In this document: piece by piece, positions 9,088 to 16,996 of the stretch | Layout of the letters: each line of letters begins with the position of its first letter | Numbering within the stretch: position 1 is the stretch's first letter | Origin: Flavobacterium hydrophilum | GTDB taxonomy: Bacteria > Bacteroidota > Bacteroidia > Flavobacteriales > Flavobacteriaceae | DNA: 64,000 nucleotides | Direction: 5' to 3' | NCBI RefSeq assembly: GCF_003202405.1 | Contig: NZ_QJHL01000001.1 | Coordinates: 930,001-994,000 of the forward strand | Made by a program: the position numbers and the translations under genes | The notes under the pieces: generated by a model | Database searches by the model: none | The model's input: only the letters and a program-made list of their open reading frames with translations | What the model was told of the DNA's origin: nothing

Positions 9088-9729
9088 ATGACAGAAAACG
9101 AAGCGTTTATTTATGAGTCAATTTTTAATCAGGTAAGAATGGGATTTCTTTCTGTTGATGAAATCAAAGAAAACATTATAGAAGAAATTGAAGATAACGA
9201 ATTCGAAGACGAAATTTCAGAAGATTGGGCTTTCGAAAAAATAGATCAGGAATACAAAAAATTACTTTTAGAAAGTAAACAATGGAAAACTCCAACAGAT
9301 ACTGAAAAGCTTATAAAAGCGTTTGATGAATTAGCAGACGAAAACATCATTGCGCTTCATAATGCAGGATACACAACCAGCGACGGTGAATATGAAGTGG
9401 TTGAGGTTGAAAGAGAACTTCAGGAAAACGAAGTAGAATCTGATGGGTATTGCTTTTACCATGAACAGGATTTAGCGAGAGCTATTGATATTGAAGATCC
9501 CGGTTTGTATATCGCTTTTCAAAAAGTGGATAATTCAGATGAGGAAACTACAATTAGCGTTGGGAAAAAAGTTGCTGAAGTACTAAGAAACAATGGTTTT
9601 GAAGTAAACTGGAATGAATCTGCCAAAACGAAAATTGAAATTCCGGGTTTCAGATGGCAAAAGATTTTTGATGAAGATGCCAGAGATTTGCAGGATTATA
9701 GTGAAGTCGTAGACAGAATGATCCAATAG
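9088..9729 (+). CDS. Acidic cytosolic protein, resembles DUF6891 family
   Basis: 213 residues, strongly acidic, with no signal peptide or membrane segment. The central segment IIALHNAGYTTSDGEYEVVEVERE, followed by GYCFYHEQDLARAI and GLYIAFQK, resembles the DUF6891 family as I remember it. The C-terminal part (NNGFEVNWNESAKTKIEIPGFRWQK) looks like the usual family end. Function is unknown. It lies between pyrR and pyrB, 29 bases after pyrR, so it is probably cotranscribed with pyrimidine genes, but no catalytic motif is visible. Confidence 0.7.
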   Translation: MTENEAFIYESIFNQVRMGFLSVDEIKENIIEEIEDNEFEDEISEDWAFEKIDQEYKKLLLESKQWKTPTDTEKLIKAFDELADENIIALHNAGYTTSDGEYEVVEVERELQENEVESDGYCFYHEQDLARAIDIEDPGLYIAFQKVDNSDEETTISVGKKVAEVLRNNGFEVNWNESAKTKIEIPGFRWQKIFDEDARDLQDYSEVVDRMIQ

Positions 9730-9809
9730 AGTAGCTGCTCTTTAAACAAGCGTTGGATGCCGAACATTTCGCCATTCAGAAATTGACCAATAATATTAAA
9801 GAAACAAAA

Positions 9810-10736
9810 ATGAAAGAATTAAGCGTAAATCATTTATTAGGAATTAAATATATCAACGAAAATGATATAAACCTGATTTTTGAAACGGCAGATCATTTTA
9901 AAGAAGTCATTAACCGACCAATTAAAAAAGTTCCTTCATTACGAGATATTACCATTGCCAATATTTTCTTTGAAAACAGTACCAGAACCAAACTTTCTTT
10001 CGAATTAGCGCAGAAACGTTTATCTGCTGATGTAATCAGTTTTTCTGCGGCTCAGTCATCGGTTAAAAAAGGGGAAACACTTATTGATACTGTAAATAAT
10101 ATCCTTTCGATGAAAGTGGATATGGTTGTCATGCGCCACTCCAATCCCGGAGCAGCTTATTTTTTATCTAAAAATGTCAAAGCCAGTATTGTAAACGCAG
10201 GAGACGGAGCACACGAACACCCAACTCAGGCTTTGTTAGACAGTTATTCGATCAGAGAAAAACTGGGCGATGTTGCCGGAAAAAAAGTAGTTATTGTGGG
10301 TGATATTCTGCATTCCAGAGTTGCTTTATCCAACATATATGCTTTGCAGATGCAGGGCGCAGAAGTTAAAGTCTGCGGGCCAAAAACACTGATTCCAAGA
10401 TACATTGAATCGCTTGGTGTTACGGTCGAACCGAATTTGCGCAAAGCGCTGGAATGGTGCGATGTTGCGAATATGCTTCGCGTACAAAACGAACGTATGG
10501 ATGTAAACTTCTTCCCGTCAACTCGTGAATACGCACAGCAATACGGAGTGGACAAACCGCTTTTGGATTCGCTTGGAAAAGAAATTGTAATCATGCACCC
10601 GGGACCAATCAACAGGGGAGTAGAAATCACTTCTGAAGTTGCTGATTCAGATCACTCTGTAATCTTAAATCAGGTAGAGAACGGAGTAGCAATCAGAATG
10701 GCAGTTATTTATCTTTTGGCTTCTAAAATTCAGTAG
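9810..10736 (+). CDS. pyrB: Aspartate carbamoyltransferase catalytic subunit
   Basis: 308 residues from the ATG at 9810; the longer TTG-started frame from 9753 adds 19 residues unlike the family. PyrB joins carbamoyl phosphate and aspartate to carbamoyl-aspartate, the first committed pyrimidine step. The carbamoyl-phosphate loop STRTKLSF is at 57-64, HPTQ at 137-140, and the aspartate-binding region MLRVQNER and the HPGPINRGVEI segment follow. Length and motifs fit the class of catalytic subunit that needs no regulatory chain; no pyrI is seen nearby. Membership in a pyrR operon is likely from spacing. Confidence 0.95.
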   Translation: MKELSVNHLLGIKYINENDINLIFETADHFKEVINRPIKKVPSLRDITIANIFFENSTRTKLSFELAQKRLSADVISFSAAQSSVKKGETLIDTVNNILSMKVDMVVMRHSNPGAAYFLSKNVKASIVNAGDGAHEHPTQALLDSYSIREKLGDVAGKKVVIVGDILHSRVALSNIYALQMQGAEVKVCGPKTLIPRYIESLGVTVEPNLRKALEWCDVANMLRVQNERMDVNFFPSTREYAQQYGVDKPLLDSLGKEIVIMHPGPINRGVEITSEVADSDHSVILNQVENGVAIRMAVIYLLASKIQ

Positions 10737-10779
10737 TTTTTTAGTTTCAAGTTTAATGTTTCAAGTTGTTGAAATGTGA

Positions 10780-10859
10780 TGTCACCCTGAGCGGAGTCTA
10801 AGGGCTTTTGATTGAGAACGTAATTAGTAACGAGGACTTCGACTCCGCTCAGCCTGACA
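10780..10859. repeat. Intergenic inverted repeat (CCTGAGCGGAGTC family)
   Basis: The left arm TGTCACCCTGAGCGGAGTC (10779-10798) and right arm GACTCCGCTCAGCCTGACA (10841-10859) are near-perfect inverted copies; TTC/TAA-type bases extend the stem. The core is about 40 bases with no ORF. Similar CCTGAGC-GAGTC pairs are frequent between genes in Bacteroidota, where they behave as dispersed repeats. Confidence 0.65.
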
Positions 10860-10866
10860 AACGTGC

Positions 10867-10904
10867 AACTTCAAACGTATAACTTCAAACGTATAACTTC
10901 AAAC
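10867..10904 (+). repeat. Tandem 14-bp repeat AACTTCAAACGTAT
   Basis: Two exact copies of AACTTCAAACGTAT (10867-10880 and 10881-10894) are followed by a partial third (10895-10904). It lies between pyrB and the STAS-like gene, and copy number could vary by slippage. No coding role is seen. Confidence 0.6.
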
Positions 10905-10957
10905 CTGAAACCCGAAACATCAAGCCCAAACCCCAAACAACAATAAAAAAAACTTCG

Positions 10958-10965
10958 TACCTTTG
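10958..10965 (+). promoter_or_regulatory. -7 box TACCTTTG upstream of the STAS-like gene
   Basis: TACCTTTG matches TAnnTTTG, 44 bases before the ATG at 11010. Transcription would begin near 10971 and could continue into rnz. Confidence 0.55.
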
Positions 10966-11009
10966 CGTTCAGAAATATCAATTTTTATATAAGCCCCACA
11001 AATTATAAA

Positions 11010-11342
11010 ATGAAAGTAGATCAAAAAGGACATACCGTTACTATTAAAGATACTCAGGGAGATTTTAAATCTTTCCTTGATAAAGTCACGCAGCAGTTTA
11101 AAACCTTTGAAAAACAAAATATTATTATCGATTTAACTTCGGATTCCAATTTATCTGAAAGTGATGTGAAGCTTTTTTTACCGCTTTCCAAACAGCAAAA
11201 AAAAGCAAAGAAATCATTTGTAATTGTAGCTTCTGAGCTTGATTTCAATGCCATTTCTGATAAATTAACTGTTGTGCCTTCTCTTTTAGAAGCACACGAT
11301 ATTATCGAAATGGAAGAAATAGAAAGAGACTTAGGCTTCTAA
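11010..11342 (+). CDS. STAS-like small protein upstream of rnz
   Basis: 110 residues, soluble. The alternating strand/helix layout (VTIKDTQGDFKSFLDKV, IIIDLTSDSNLSESDVKLFLPLSKQQKKAKKSFVIV, LTVVPSLLEAHDIIEMEEIERDLGF) resembles a STAS or anti-sigma-antagonist fold, though no phosphorylatable Ser motif stands out. Homologues precede ribonuclease Z in many flavobacteria, and some are mislabelled ribonuclease Z; it has none of the metallo-lactamase motifs. Function is unknown. The gap to rnz is 191 bases. Confidence 0.7.
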   Translation: MKVDQKGHTVTIKDTQGDFKSFLDKVTQQFKTFEKQNIIIDLTSDSNLSESDVKLFLPLSKQQKKAKKSFVIVASELDFNAISDKLTVVPSLLEAHDIIEMEEIERDLGF

Positions 11343-11533
11343 GAATTCGTTATTCTTGTTCATTCGTTTATTTGTTTAGCTGTTTAACCGATTCCGGCTG
11401 ATTTGCATTTGTTGATTAACCAATTTCCTAAATAAATTAATATGCTAAATTTATTTAGCTGTTTTATCGATTTTTATCTAATTTAGTCCTTGGCGATTAA
11501 ATAATTTACCCCAATAAACGAATAGATAAAAAA

Positions 11534-12439
11534 TTGAAGCTAACTATACTTGGCTGCTACGCGGCTACTCCCAGAACAATTACCAACCCGACTTCGCAGG
11601 TTTTAGAAATTAAAAACAGATTGTTCTTAATTGACTGCGGCGAAGGAACCCAGGTTCAGCTTCGGAAAAATAAGATTAAATTTTCAAAAATTAATCACAT
11701 TTTTATTTCCCATCTTCACGGAGACCATCTTTACGGATTAATTGGAACTGTTTCGACTTTTTCCCTTTTGGGAAGAACTACCGATTTACATATTTATGGT
11801 CCAAAGGGAATTAAAGAACTTATTCTTCTTCAGTTGAAATTGACCGAATCGTGGACCACTTACAGTTTGTTTTTTCATGAATTAGAGTCAAAAGAAAGTG
11901 AAGTTATTTTTGAAGATAAGAAAGTTGTAGTAAGAACGATTCCGTTAAAGCATCGTGTTTATACCAATGGTTATCTCTTTACAGAAAAACCGGACGAAAG
12001 AAAATTAAATGTTGAAGCGGTTCAGCGTTATGATATTCATGTTGCTTATTATCAGAAAATAAAAAATGGAGGGGATATTACGCTTGATGACGGAACTGTA
12101 ATCGAAAACGAAAAACTGACTTTTGATCCAATTCCACCAAAAAGCTATGCTTTCTGCTCGGATACTGTTTACAATGAAAACATTCTTCCGATTATTGAAA
12201 ATGTCGATGTTTTATATCACGAATCTACTTTTTTAGAGTCAGAAGCAACTTTAGCCCAAAAAACATTACATTCGACAGCGAAAGAAGCAGCAACAATTGC
12301 CTTAAAAGCGAATGCAAAGCAATTGGTTTTGGGACATTATTCAACAAGATACGAAGGGATTGAGTCTTTTAAAGAAGAAGCTGAAACCATTTTTTCAAAT
12401 GTACTTTTAGCAGATGACGGAGTTTCGTTTGAGTTTTAG
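11534..12439 (+). CDS. rnz: Ribonuclease Z (tRNA 3' processing endonuclease)
   Basis: 301 residues with the metallo-beta-lactamase fold. The zinc motif HLHGDH is at 60-65, with FLIDCGEGTQVQLR just before it; the later FCSDTVYNE, YHESTF and LVLGHYSTRY segments supply the remaining metal ligands and the family's HST-type region. RNase Z cuts the 3' trailer from tRNA precursors. The start is a TTG at 11534: the protein begins MKLTILGCYAATPR as expected for the family, and no ATG or GTG is available nearby in frame. TTG starts are uncommon here and may lower expression. Confidence 0.95.
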   Translation: MKLTILGCYAATPRTITNPTSQVLEIKNRLFLIDCGEGTQVQLRKNKIKFSKINHIFISHLHGDHLYGLIGTVSTFSLLGRTTDLHIYGPKGIKELILLQLKLTESWTTYSLFFHELESKESEVIFEDKKVVVRTIPLKHRVYTNGYLFTEKPDERKLNVEAVQRYDIHVAYYQKIKNGGDITLDDGTVIENEKLTFDPIPPKSYAFCSDTVYNENILPIIENVDVLYHESTFLESEATLAQKTLHSTAKEAATIALKANAKQLVLGHYSTRYEGIESFKEEAETIFSNVLLADDGVSFEF

Positions 12440-12448
12440 TGATGGAAA

Positions 12449-12476
12449 GTAAAAAGTAAAAAGTAAAAAGTAAAAA
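12449..12476 (+). repeat. Tandem 7-bp repeat GTAAAAA x4
   Basis: Four exact GTAAAAA units in a row lie between rnz and pdxH, 9 bases after the rnz stop. It is a simple repeat that could slip; it contains no coding sequence. Confidence 0.7.
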
Positions 12477-12557
12477 GCGAAATGTAATATTTTTTTAGTT
12501 TTACTGTTATTATTTTGCATTTCACATCTTACAATTAACTTGTAATAAAAATAAAAA

Positions 12558-13202
12558 ATGAATGATTTAAGCAATTATAGGAAATCTTATGAGAAAAGTG
12601 AATTATTGGAAGATTCTATTCCTGATGATCCAATTAATCTTTTTAACCGATGGTTTCATGAAGTAGAAAATTTTGGCGGAAGCGGAGAAGTAAATGCCAT
12701 GACCGTTTCGACCATTGGCTTAGATGGTTTTCCAAAATCAAGAGTAGTTTTATTAAAGAAATTCTCTGAAGAAGGATTTGTTTTTTATACCAATTATAAT
12801 TCTGAAAAAGGAAAAGCGATTGCAGCAAATCCGCATGTATGTCTGTCTTTTTTCTGGCAGGAAATGGAACGTCAGGTTATTATAAAAGGAATTGCTCAAA
12901 AAACTTCTGAAAATATATCAGACAATTATTTCGATTCACGTCCTGACGGAAGTAAATTAGGAGCTGTAGTTTCTAATCAAAGTGAAGTGATCCCGTCAAG
13001 ATCTTTTTTAGAGGAAAATTTAAAAAAGCTGGAAAATGCTTTTGAAGGCAAATCGATATCAAGGCCTGAACATTGGGGAGGTTATTTAGTCACTCCATTA
13101 GAAGTTGAATTTTGGCAGGGAAGAGCTAATAGGCTGCATGACAGAATTAGTTATAAAAGCCAGTCTGATTTTAGCTGGTCGATTCAAAGATTAGCGCCTT
13201 AA
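12558..13202 (+). CDS. pdxH: Pyridoxamine 5'-phosphate oxidase
   Basis: 214 residues, the usual length. PdxH oxidises pyridoxamine or pyridoxine 5'-phosphate to pyridoxal 5'-phosphate using FMN. Visible family motifs are GFPKSRVVLLK and GFVFYTNYNSEKG (FMN site), LSFFWQEMERQVIIKGIA, and the C-terminal signature EFWQGRANRLHDR with the substrate-binding RxH. It stands alone, with 118 bases before it and 161 after. No TAnnTTTG box is clear upstream. Confidence 0.96.
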   Translation: MNDLSNYRKSYEKSELLEDSIPDDPINLFNRWFHEVENFGGSGEVNAMTVSTIGLDGFPKSRVVLLKKFSEEGFVFYTNYNSEKGKAIAANPHVCLSFFWQEMERQVIIKGIAQKTSENISDNYFDSRPDGSKLGAVVSNQSEVIPSRSFLEENLKKLENAFEGKSISRPEHWGGYLVTPLEVEFWQGRANRLHDRISYKSQSDFSWSIQRLAP

Positions 13203-13363
13203 TTGTAAGAATTTTATATATTAATTAAAAATAGTAGTGCATTTCATCGATTAAATTTGTCATTTAAACGATAATTTTGTTTTTTTGAAGTGTAAATTAA
13301 TAATGTTCCAATATTAAAACGAATTTGTCCCAAATTCTGCTTTGTATTTAACCTGATTATTTT

Positions 13364-13861
13364 ATGAAGAAATTGCTTCCGACAATGCTGCTTTTAGCTG
13401 TTGTCTATTTTTTTGGTTCTTGTTCATCAGATTCAGTTGAAAACAGTAATGTCTCTAAATCTGAACTTGTAACAGAGTATAATTACAATGTTTCTGAATT
13501 AGAAGTGTTGCAATTAATAAACGAATATCGTGTGAGTATTGGATTGAATGCCTTAGTAACAGTCAATCACATCTCTTTTAAATCAGAGGAACACGATAAT
13601 TATATGATTACAAATAAAGTTGTAAATCATAATGATTTTGTAGCCCGCTCAGAGAATATCATTGCTGTTCTGGGGGCCAAAAAAGTCGGAGAAAATGTTG
13701 CATATAACTATCAAACCGCCGAAGGTGTTTTAAGAGCCTGGTTAGATAGCCCAACCCATAAACAAAATATCGAAGGAGATTATACTCATTTTGGTATTGC
13801 TGTTAAAATTGATGCAGAAACCGGTAAAAAGTATTATACCAATATTTTTGCAAAAATTTAA
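13364..13861 (+). CDS. CAP-domain (SCP/PR1-like) lipoprotein
   Basis: 165 residues. A lipoprotein signal ends in FGSC with Cys20. The CAP domain spans about 45-163: it starts with VLQLINEYRVSIGLNALV, then has SEEHDNYM and VNHNDF (the usual His/Glu region), VGENVAYNYQTAEGVLRAWLDSPTHKQNIEGDYTHFGIAV, which is the core CAP motif, and ends in YYTNIFAK. Such domains occur in secreted proteins of unknown biochemical role; a few bind lipids or are proteases. Membrane anchoring is seen; function cannot be read. A strong terminator follows. Confidence 0.85.
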   Translation: MKKLLPTMLLLAVVYFFGSCSSDSVENSNVSKSELVTEYNYNVSELEVLQLINEYRVSIGLNALVTVNHISFKSEEHDNYMITNKVVNHNDFVARSENIIAVLGAKKVGENVAYNYQTAEGVLRAWLDSPTHKQNIEGDYTHFGIAVKIDAETGKKYYTNIFAKI

Positions 13862-13890
13862 AAAGAGAGTTAGTATTCAGGTTTAGTTAT

Positions 13891-13936
13891 TAAGTCGTTG
13901 TAAAGTTCATAATATTTACAACGACTTATTTTTTTT
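13891..13936 (+). terminator. Rho-independent terminator after the CAP lipoprotein
   Basis: A perfect 14-bp stem (13891-13904 with 13915-13928) around a 10-base loop is followed by nine T (13928-13936), oriented for the plus strand. Confidence 0.88.
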
Positions 13937-13962
13937 AAAAAAAAGCTACCCCGAAGGGTAGC
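13937..13962 (-). terminator. Rho-independent terminator for the adhesin/SprF/OmpA operon
   Basis: On the minus strand GCTACCC pairs with GGGTAGC around a 4-base loop, followed by a run of T (the A run 13937-13944 on plus). It lies 31 bases after the OmpA-family stop. Confidence 0.85.
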
Positions 13963-13993
13963 AAAGGTGAATTGGTTTTTGGTATTTTAATTT

Positions 13994-15919
13994 TTACAAA
14001 GCTGTAATAATAAATTCGCTTCTTCTGTTTTCCTGATGTTTTTCTTCACTACATTTTACCCCATCAGAGCATTCATTTACAAGTTCAGTCTCACCGTAGC
14101 CTCTGCCGGTTAAACGGTTTTTTGCCACACCATTCGTAATGAGCCATTCTATGGTAGATTTAGCTCTTCTGTCTGACAAAGCTTCGTTGTATTTATGACT
14201 TGCTCTGCTGTCTGTGTGTGAACGAATGTCCAGTTTCATTTTCGGATTTTCATTTAAAACGTCTAGTATTTTTTCTAAATCCAAAGCAGCTTCTTCCCGG
14301 ATATTGGATTTGTCAAGGTCAAAATAAATCATTTTTATACCGAAACATTTTCCTAAATCATCCCCAATGGTGACTTTGCATTTAGCACTTTCTAAAGCAA
14401 TTGGAAGATTTGTTTTGCCGGTTTTGTCAGGAATTTCAATGCTTACTTCTTTGGTATTATATTCCGGTTTTTCTGCCCTTACATAATACGTTTCTTTACA
14501 TTCAACCTTAAAATTATAATTTCCTGTGTCGTCAGCATAGATGGTGCTTTTCAGATTTAATTCCCGATCATATAAACTAACTTTTGCTCCGGGTAAAATT
14601 ATTCCTGTAGCTTCATCAGTAATAAGACCGTATAGTTCCTGACTGCATTTTAATCTTCGTGTTTCCAGAAATTTATAAATATCGTCAGAACCCCGGCCGC
14701 CATCTTTGTTGGAACTAAAATAACCTTCTCTTGTGGCAGTATCAATTGTGTAAGCAAAATCATCTTTAGGTGAATTGATGTCGGTACCTACATTTTGGAT
14801 ATCACTGATACTTCCGTCAGGATCAATCTGACCTACAAAAACATCCAGTCCGCCAAGTCCGGGATGACCGTCTGAGGCAAAATAAATTTCGTTTTCATTG
14901 CTCACATACGGAAATGTTTCTTTGCCTTCTGTATTAATTGATTTACCTAAGTTTTGCGGTTTACCATAATCACCGTTTTCATTGATACTAACCTTAAATA
15001 TATCAGACTGACCAATACTTCCGGGCATATCAGAAGCAAAATATAAAGTTTTTTCATCAGGGCTAAGTGCAGGATGAGCAGTACTGTAATTGCTGCTGCT
15101 GAAGGGAAGCTCTCTAATATTAGTCCATTTGTCATTTTCAAGAGTCGCTTTGTATATTTTGATAAAAGTAATTTTGTCTTCATTTTTTCCTTTTTTTCCA
15201 TCTATATAATTATTACGTGTGAAATAAATTGTTTTTCCGTCTTTAGTAAGCACTGGAGAAGATTCATGAAATTTAGTGTTTAAGGCAGTTTTGAATTTTT
15301 TGACTTTTGCTGAATCTCCATCTGTAACATACAAATTGGTAAAATATTCGCCTGTCCATTTGTGTTTGCGTTGTGAAAAATTACCGGTATCCCTTGCTGA
15401 AGCAAAATAGATTTTGTTATTGGATACAAAAGTGCTGTAGTCAGAATATTGAGAGTTGATTCCGGCATCCTCAATATTATAGCGGCCTGAATTGGCTTTG
15501 ATCTTATCCAGGTAATTTGTGTTTTCTTTGTAAAGTTTACCACGGTTGTCATTCGGATATTTAGAGTTAAATTCGTTAAGAATTTTATTAGCCTGATCCG
15601 CTTGTCCTGTTGATTTTAGAGATTGGGCATATCTGTAATAAAATTCAGGTTCAGGATTTTTATTCATGGCAAATAACTCGCCGTACCATTTTGCAGCCCC
15701 TTCAAAATCTGAATTAAAATAATAGGAATTTCCTAGTTTTTTAAACATATCTTCAGACTTGTATCCTTTCCGGGCTACTCTCTCATAGGTCTTTATGGCA
15801 TCGATATAAGCATAGCCATCGTATTTTTTATCAGCAGCGTTTACTTTCGATTGTTGGGAATAACATTTGAACGAAAAAACACTTACTATTGTGAAGCAAA
15901 GGAGTATAAAACTTTTCAT
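13994..15919 (-). CDS. OmpA-family protein with TPR and PD40 beta-propeller repeats
   Basis: 641 residues with a signal peptide (about 1-21). Domains in order: TPR-like helices (about 25-130), WD40-like PD40 propeller repeats (about 150-410; KIYFASARDTG, TIYFTRNNY, TLYFASDMPGSIGQSDIFKV and EIYFASDGHPGLGGLDVFV are typical blades), a carboxypeptidase-regulatory-like sandwich (about 425-510), and a C-terminal OmpA domain that binds peptidoglycan (about 530-641, with IYFDLDKSNI, LDIRSHTDSR and NRRSEFII). It follows the SprF-like gene by 11 bases. In Bacteroidota this trio accompanies T9SS surface adhesins; the likely role is to anchor the secretion or adhesin complex to the cell wall. Confidence 0.88.
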   Translation of the reverse strand: MKSFILLCFTIVSVFSFKCYSQQSKVNAADKKYDGYAYIDAIKTYERVARKGYKSEDMFKKLGNSYYFNSDFEGAAKWYGELFAMNKNPEPEFYYRYAQSLKSTGQADQANKILNEFNSKYPNDNRGKLYKENTNYLDKIKANSGRYNIEDAGINSQYSDYSTFVSNNKIYFASARDTGNFSQRKHKWTGEYFTNLYVTDGDSAKVKKFKTALNTKFHESSPVLTKDGKTIYFTRNNYIDGKKGKNEDKITFIKIYKATLENDKWTNIRELPFSSSNYSTAHPALSPDEKTLYFASDMPGSIGQSDIFKVSINENGDYGKPQNLGKSINTEGKETFPYVSNENEIYFASDGHPGLGGLDVFVGQIDPDGSISDIQNVGTDINSPKDDFAYTIDTATREGYFSSNKDGGRGSDDIYKFLETRRLKCSQELYGLITDEATGIILPGAKVSLYDRELNLKSTIYADDTGNYNFKVECKETYYVRAEKPEYNTKEVSIEIPDKTGKTNLPIALESAKCKVTIGDDLGKCFGIKMIYFDLDKSNIREEAALDLEKILDVLNENPKMKLDIRSHTDSRASHKYNEALSDRRAKSTIEWLITNGVAKNRLTGRGYGETELVNECSDGVKCSEEKHQENRRSEFIITAL

Positions 15920-15930
15920 AATAACTATTT

Positions 15931-16848
15931 TTAAAAGAAACGAGGAGTTGTCATTTTACCATTTTTAGTAACGAATTCATAACGCAGGAATATTTCATGG
16001 GATCCTGAGTTGTAATTGTTTAAGTTGGTGGTTTCACGATCGTAGCCATATCCCAGATAAAGACCGTCAGAAATTTGAAATCCAACCATAGCGCTTAATG
16101 AAGCACTCCATCTGTAAGCAACACCTACTACAAATTTGTCGATAAACATAAAATTGGCTGATGCATCTACTTGTAGTGGAGCTCCTTCTACCATTTTGGT
16201 CAAAATGGCAGGTTTGAATTTTATATATTCATATTTGTCCAGATCGAAAACATAACCGGCCATAAAATAGTAATTGATTTTATCTTTATAAATGACAATA
16301 TCATTGTCGTTATAACGATTCGTTTCAATAAAATTCGGTACTGATAAACCTAAATATGCTTTATCTGAATGCCAGTAAACTCCGGCACCTACATTTGGAG
16401 AGAATTTATTGTTGAAATCCTGAAATTGCGGATCTCCTGAAACATCCGGATTTAGTTTATTCACATCCAGATTGAACATGTTTGCTGTTCCTTTGATACC
16501 AAAAGATAATTTAAAATCTGCCGATGTCTGAACGGTATAAGAAATATCAACAGAGAAGTTAGTCTCATTTGTAGGGCCAATTTTATCATTGACTAACGAA
16601 GCACCAATTCCTAAATTACTGTTGTTTATTGGTGTATTGACAGACAGGCATCCTGTTTCCGGGGCACCATCTAATCCAACCCATTGTGTACGGTATAAGC
16701 CGAAAACGCTTAAAGCTCCACGGGAACCTGCATAAGCAGGATTGATGTTTATGGTATTGTACATGTATTGCGTAAATTGAGCATCTTGTTGTGCAAAACT
16801 TACCATGGATACAAACATAAGGGCGAAGGAAAATAATTTTGTTCTCAT
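15931..16848 (-). CDS. PorP/SprF family type IX secretion membrane protein
   Basis: 305 residues from the ATG at 16848. The longer frame from 16890 adds 14 residues before a clear signal peptide (MRTKLFSFALMF, cut after SFAQ), so the later start is preferred. The mature start QDAQFTQYMYNTININPAYAGSRG is the PorP/SprF hallmark, followed by repeated amphipathic strands of an outer-membrane barrel. SprF is needed for export of the adhesin SprB in F. johnsoniae; each SprF-like protein is thought to serve the type B cargo encoded beside it. Here that cargo is the giant protein immediately upstream. Confidence 0.93.
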   Translation of the reverse strand: MRTKLFSFALMFVSMVSFAQQDAQFTQYMYNTININPAYAGSRGALSVFGLYRTQWVGLDGAPETGCLSVNTPINNSNLGIGASLVNDKIGPTNETNFSVDISYTVQTSADFKLSFGIKGTANMFNLDVNKLNPDVSGDPQFQDFNNKFSPNVGAGVYWHSDKAYLGLSVPNFIETNRYNDNDIVIYKDKINYYFMAGYVFDLDKYEYIKFKPAILTKMVEGAPLQVDASANFMFIDKFVVGVAYRWSASLSAMVGFQISDGLYLGYGYDRETTNLNNYNSGSHEIFLRYEFVTKNGKMTTPRFF

Positions 16849-16952
16849 AGTAGCTATTTTTTTGCAATTATTACTAATGATTTTTATCAATGAAAATCCT
16901 TAACAATAAGCCCTATATTCACTTACTCAAACAAGGATTTTTTTATTAATTA

Positions 16953-16989
16953 TTGTAATTCGGTGTAAACAACTTACACCGAATTACAA
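16953..16989. promoter_or_regulatory. Perfect 16-bp hairpin between adhesin and sprF-like genes
   Basis: TTGTAATTCGGTGTAA (16953-16968) and its exact inverse (16974-16989) enclose five bases. It lies 8 bases after the adhesin stop on the minus strand. No T run follows directly on either strand, so it looks less like a full terminator and more like an mRNA-processing or 3'-stabilising stem that could set different levels for adhesin and sprF. Confidence 0.55.
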
Positions 16990-16996
16990 ATTGTAT

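Noticed and set aside
9753..9809. TTG start for pyrB
   Set aside because: The ATG at 9810 gives the normal PyrB length and start; the extension has no similarity to the family.
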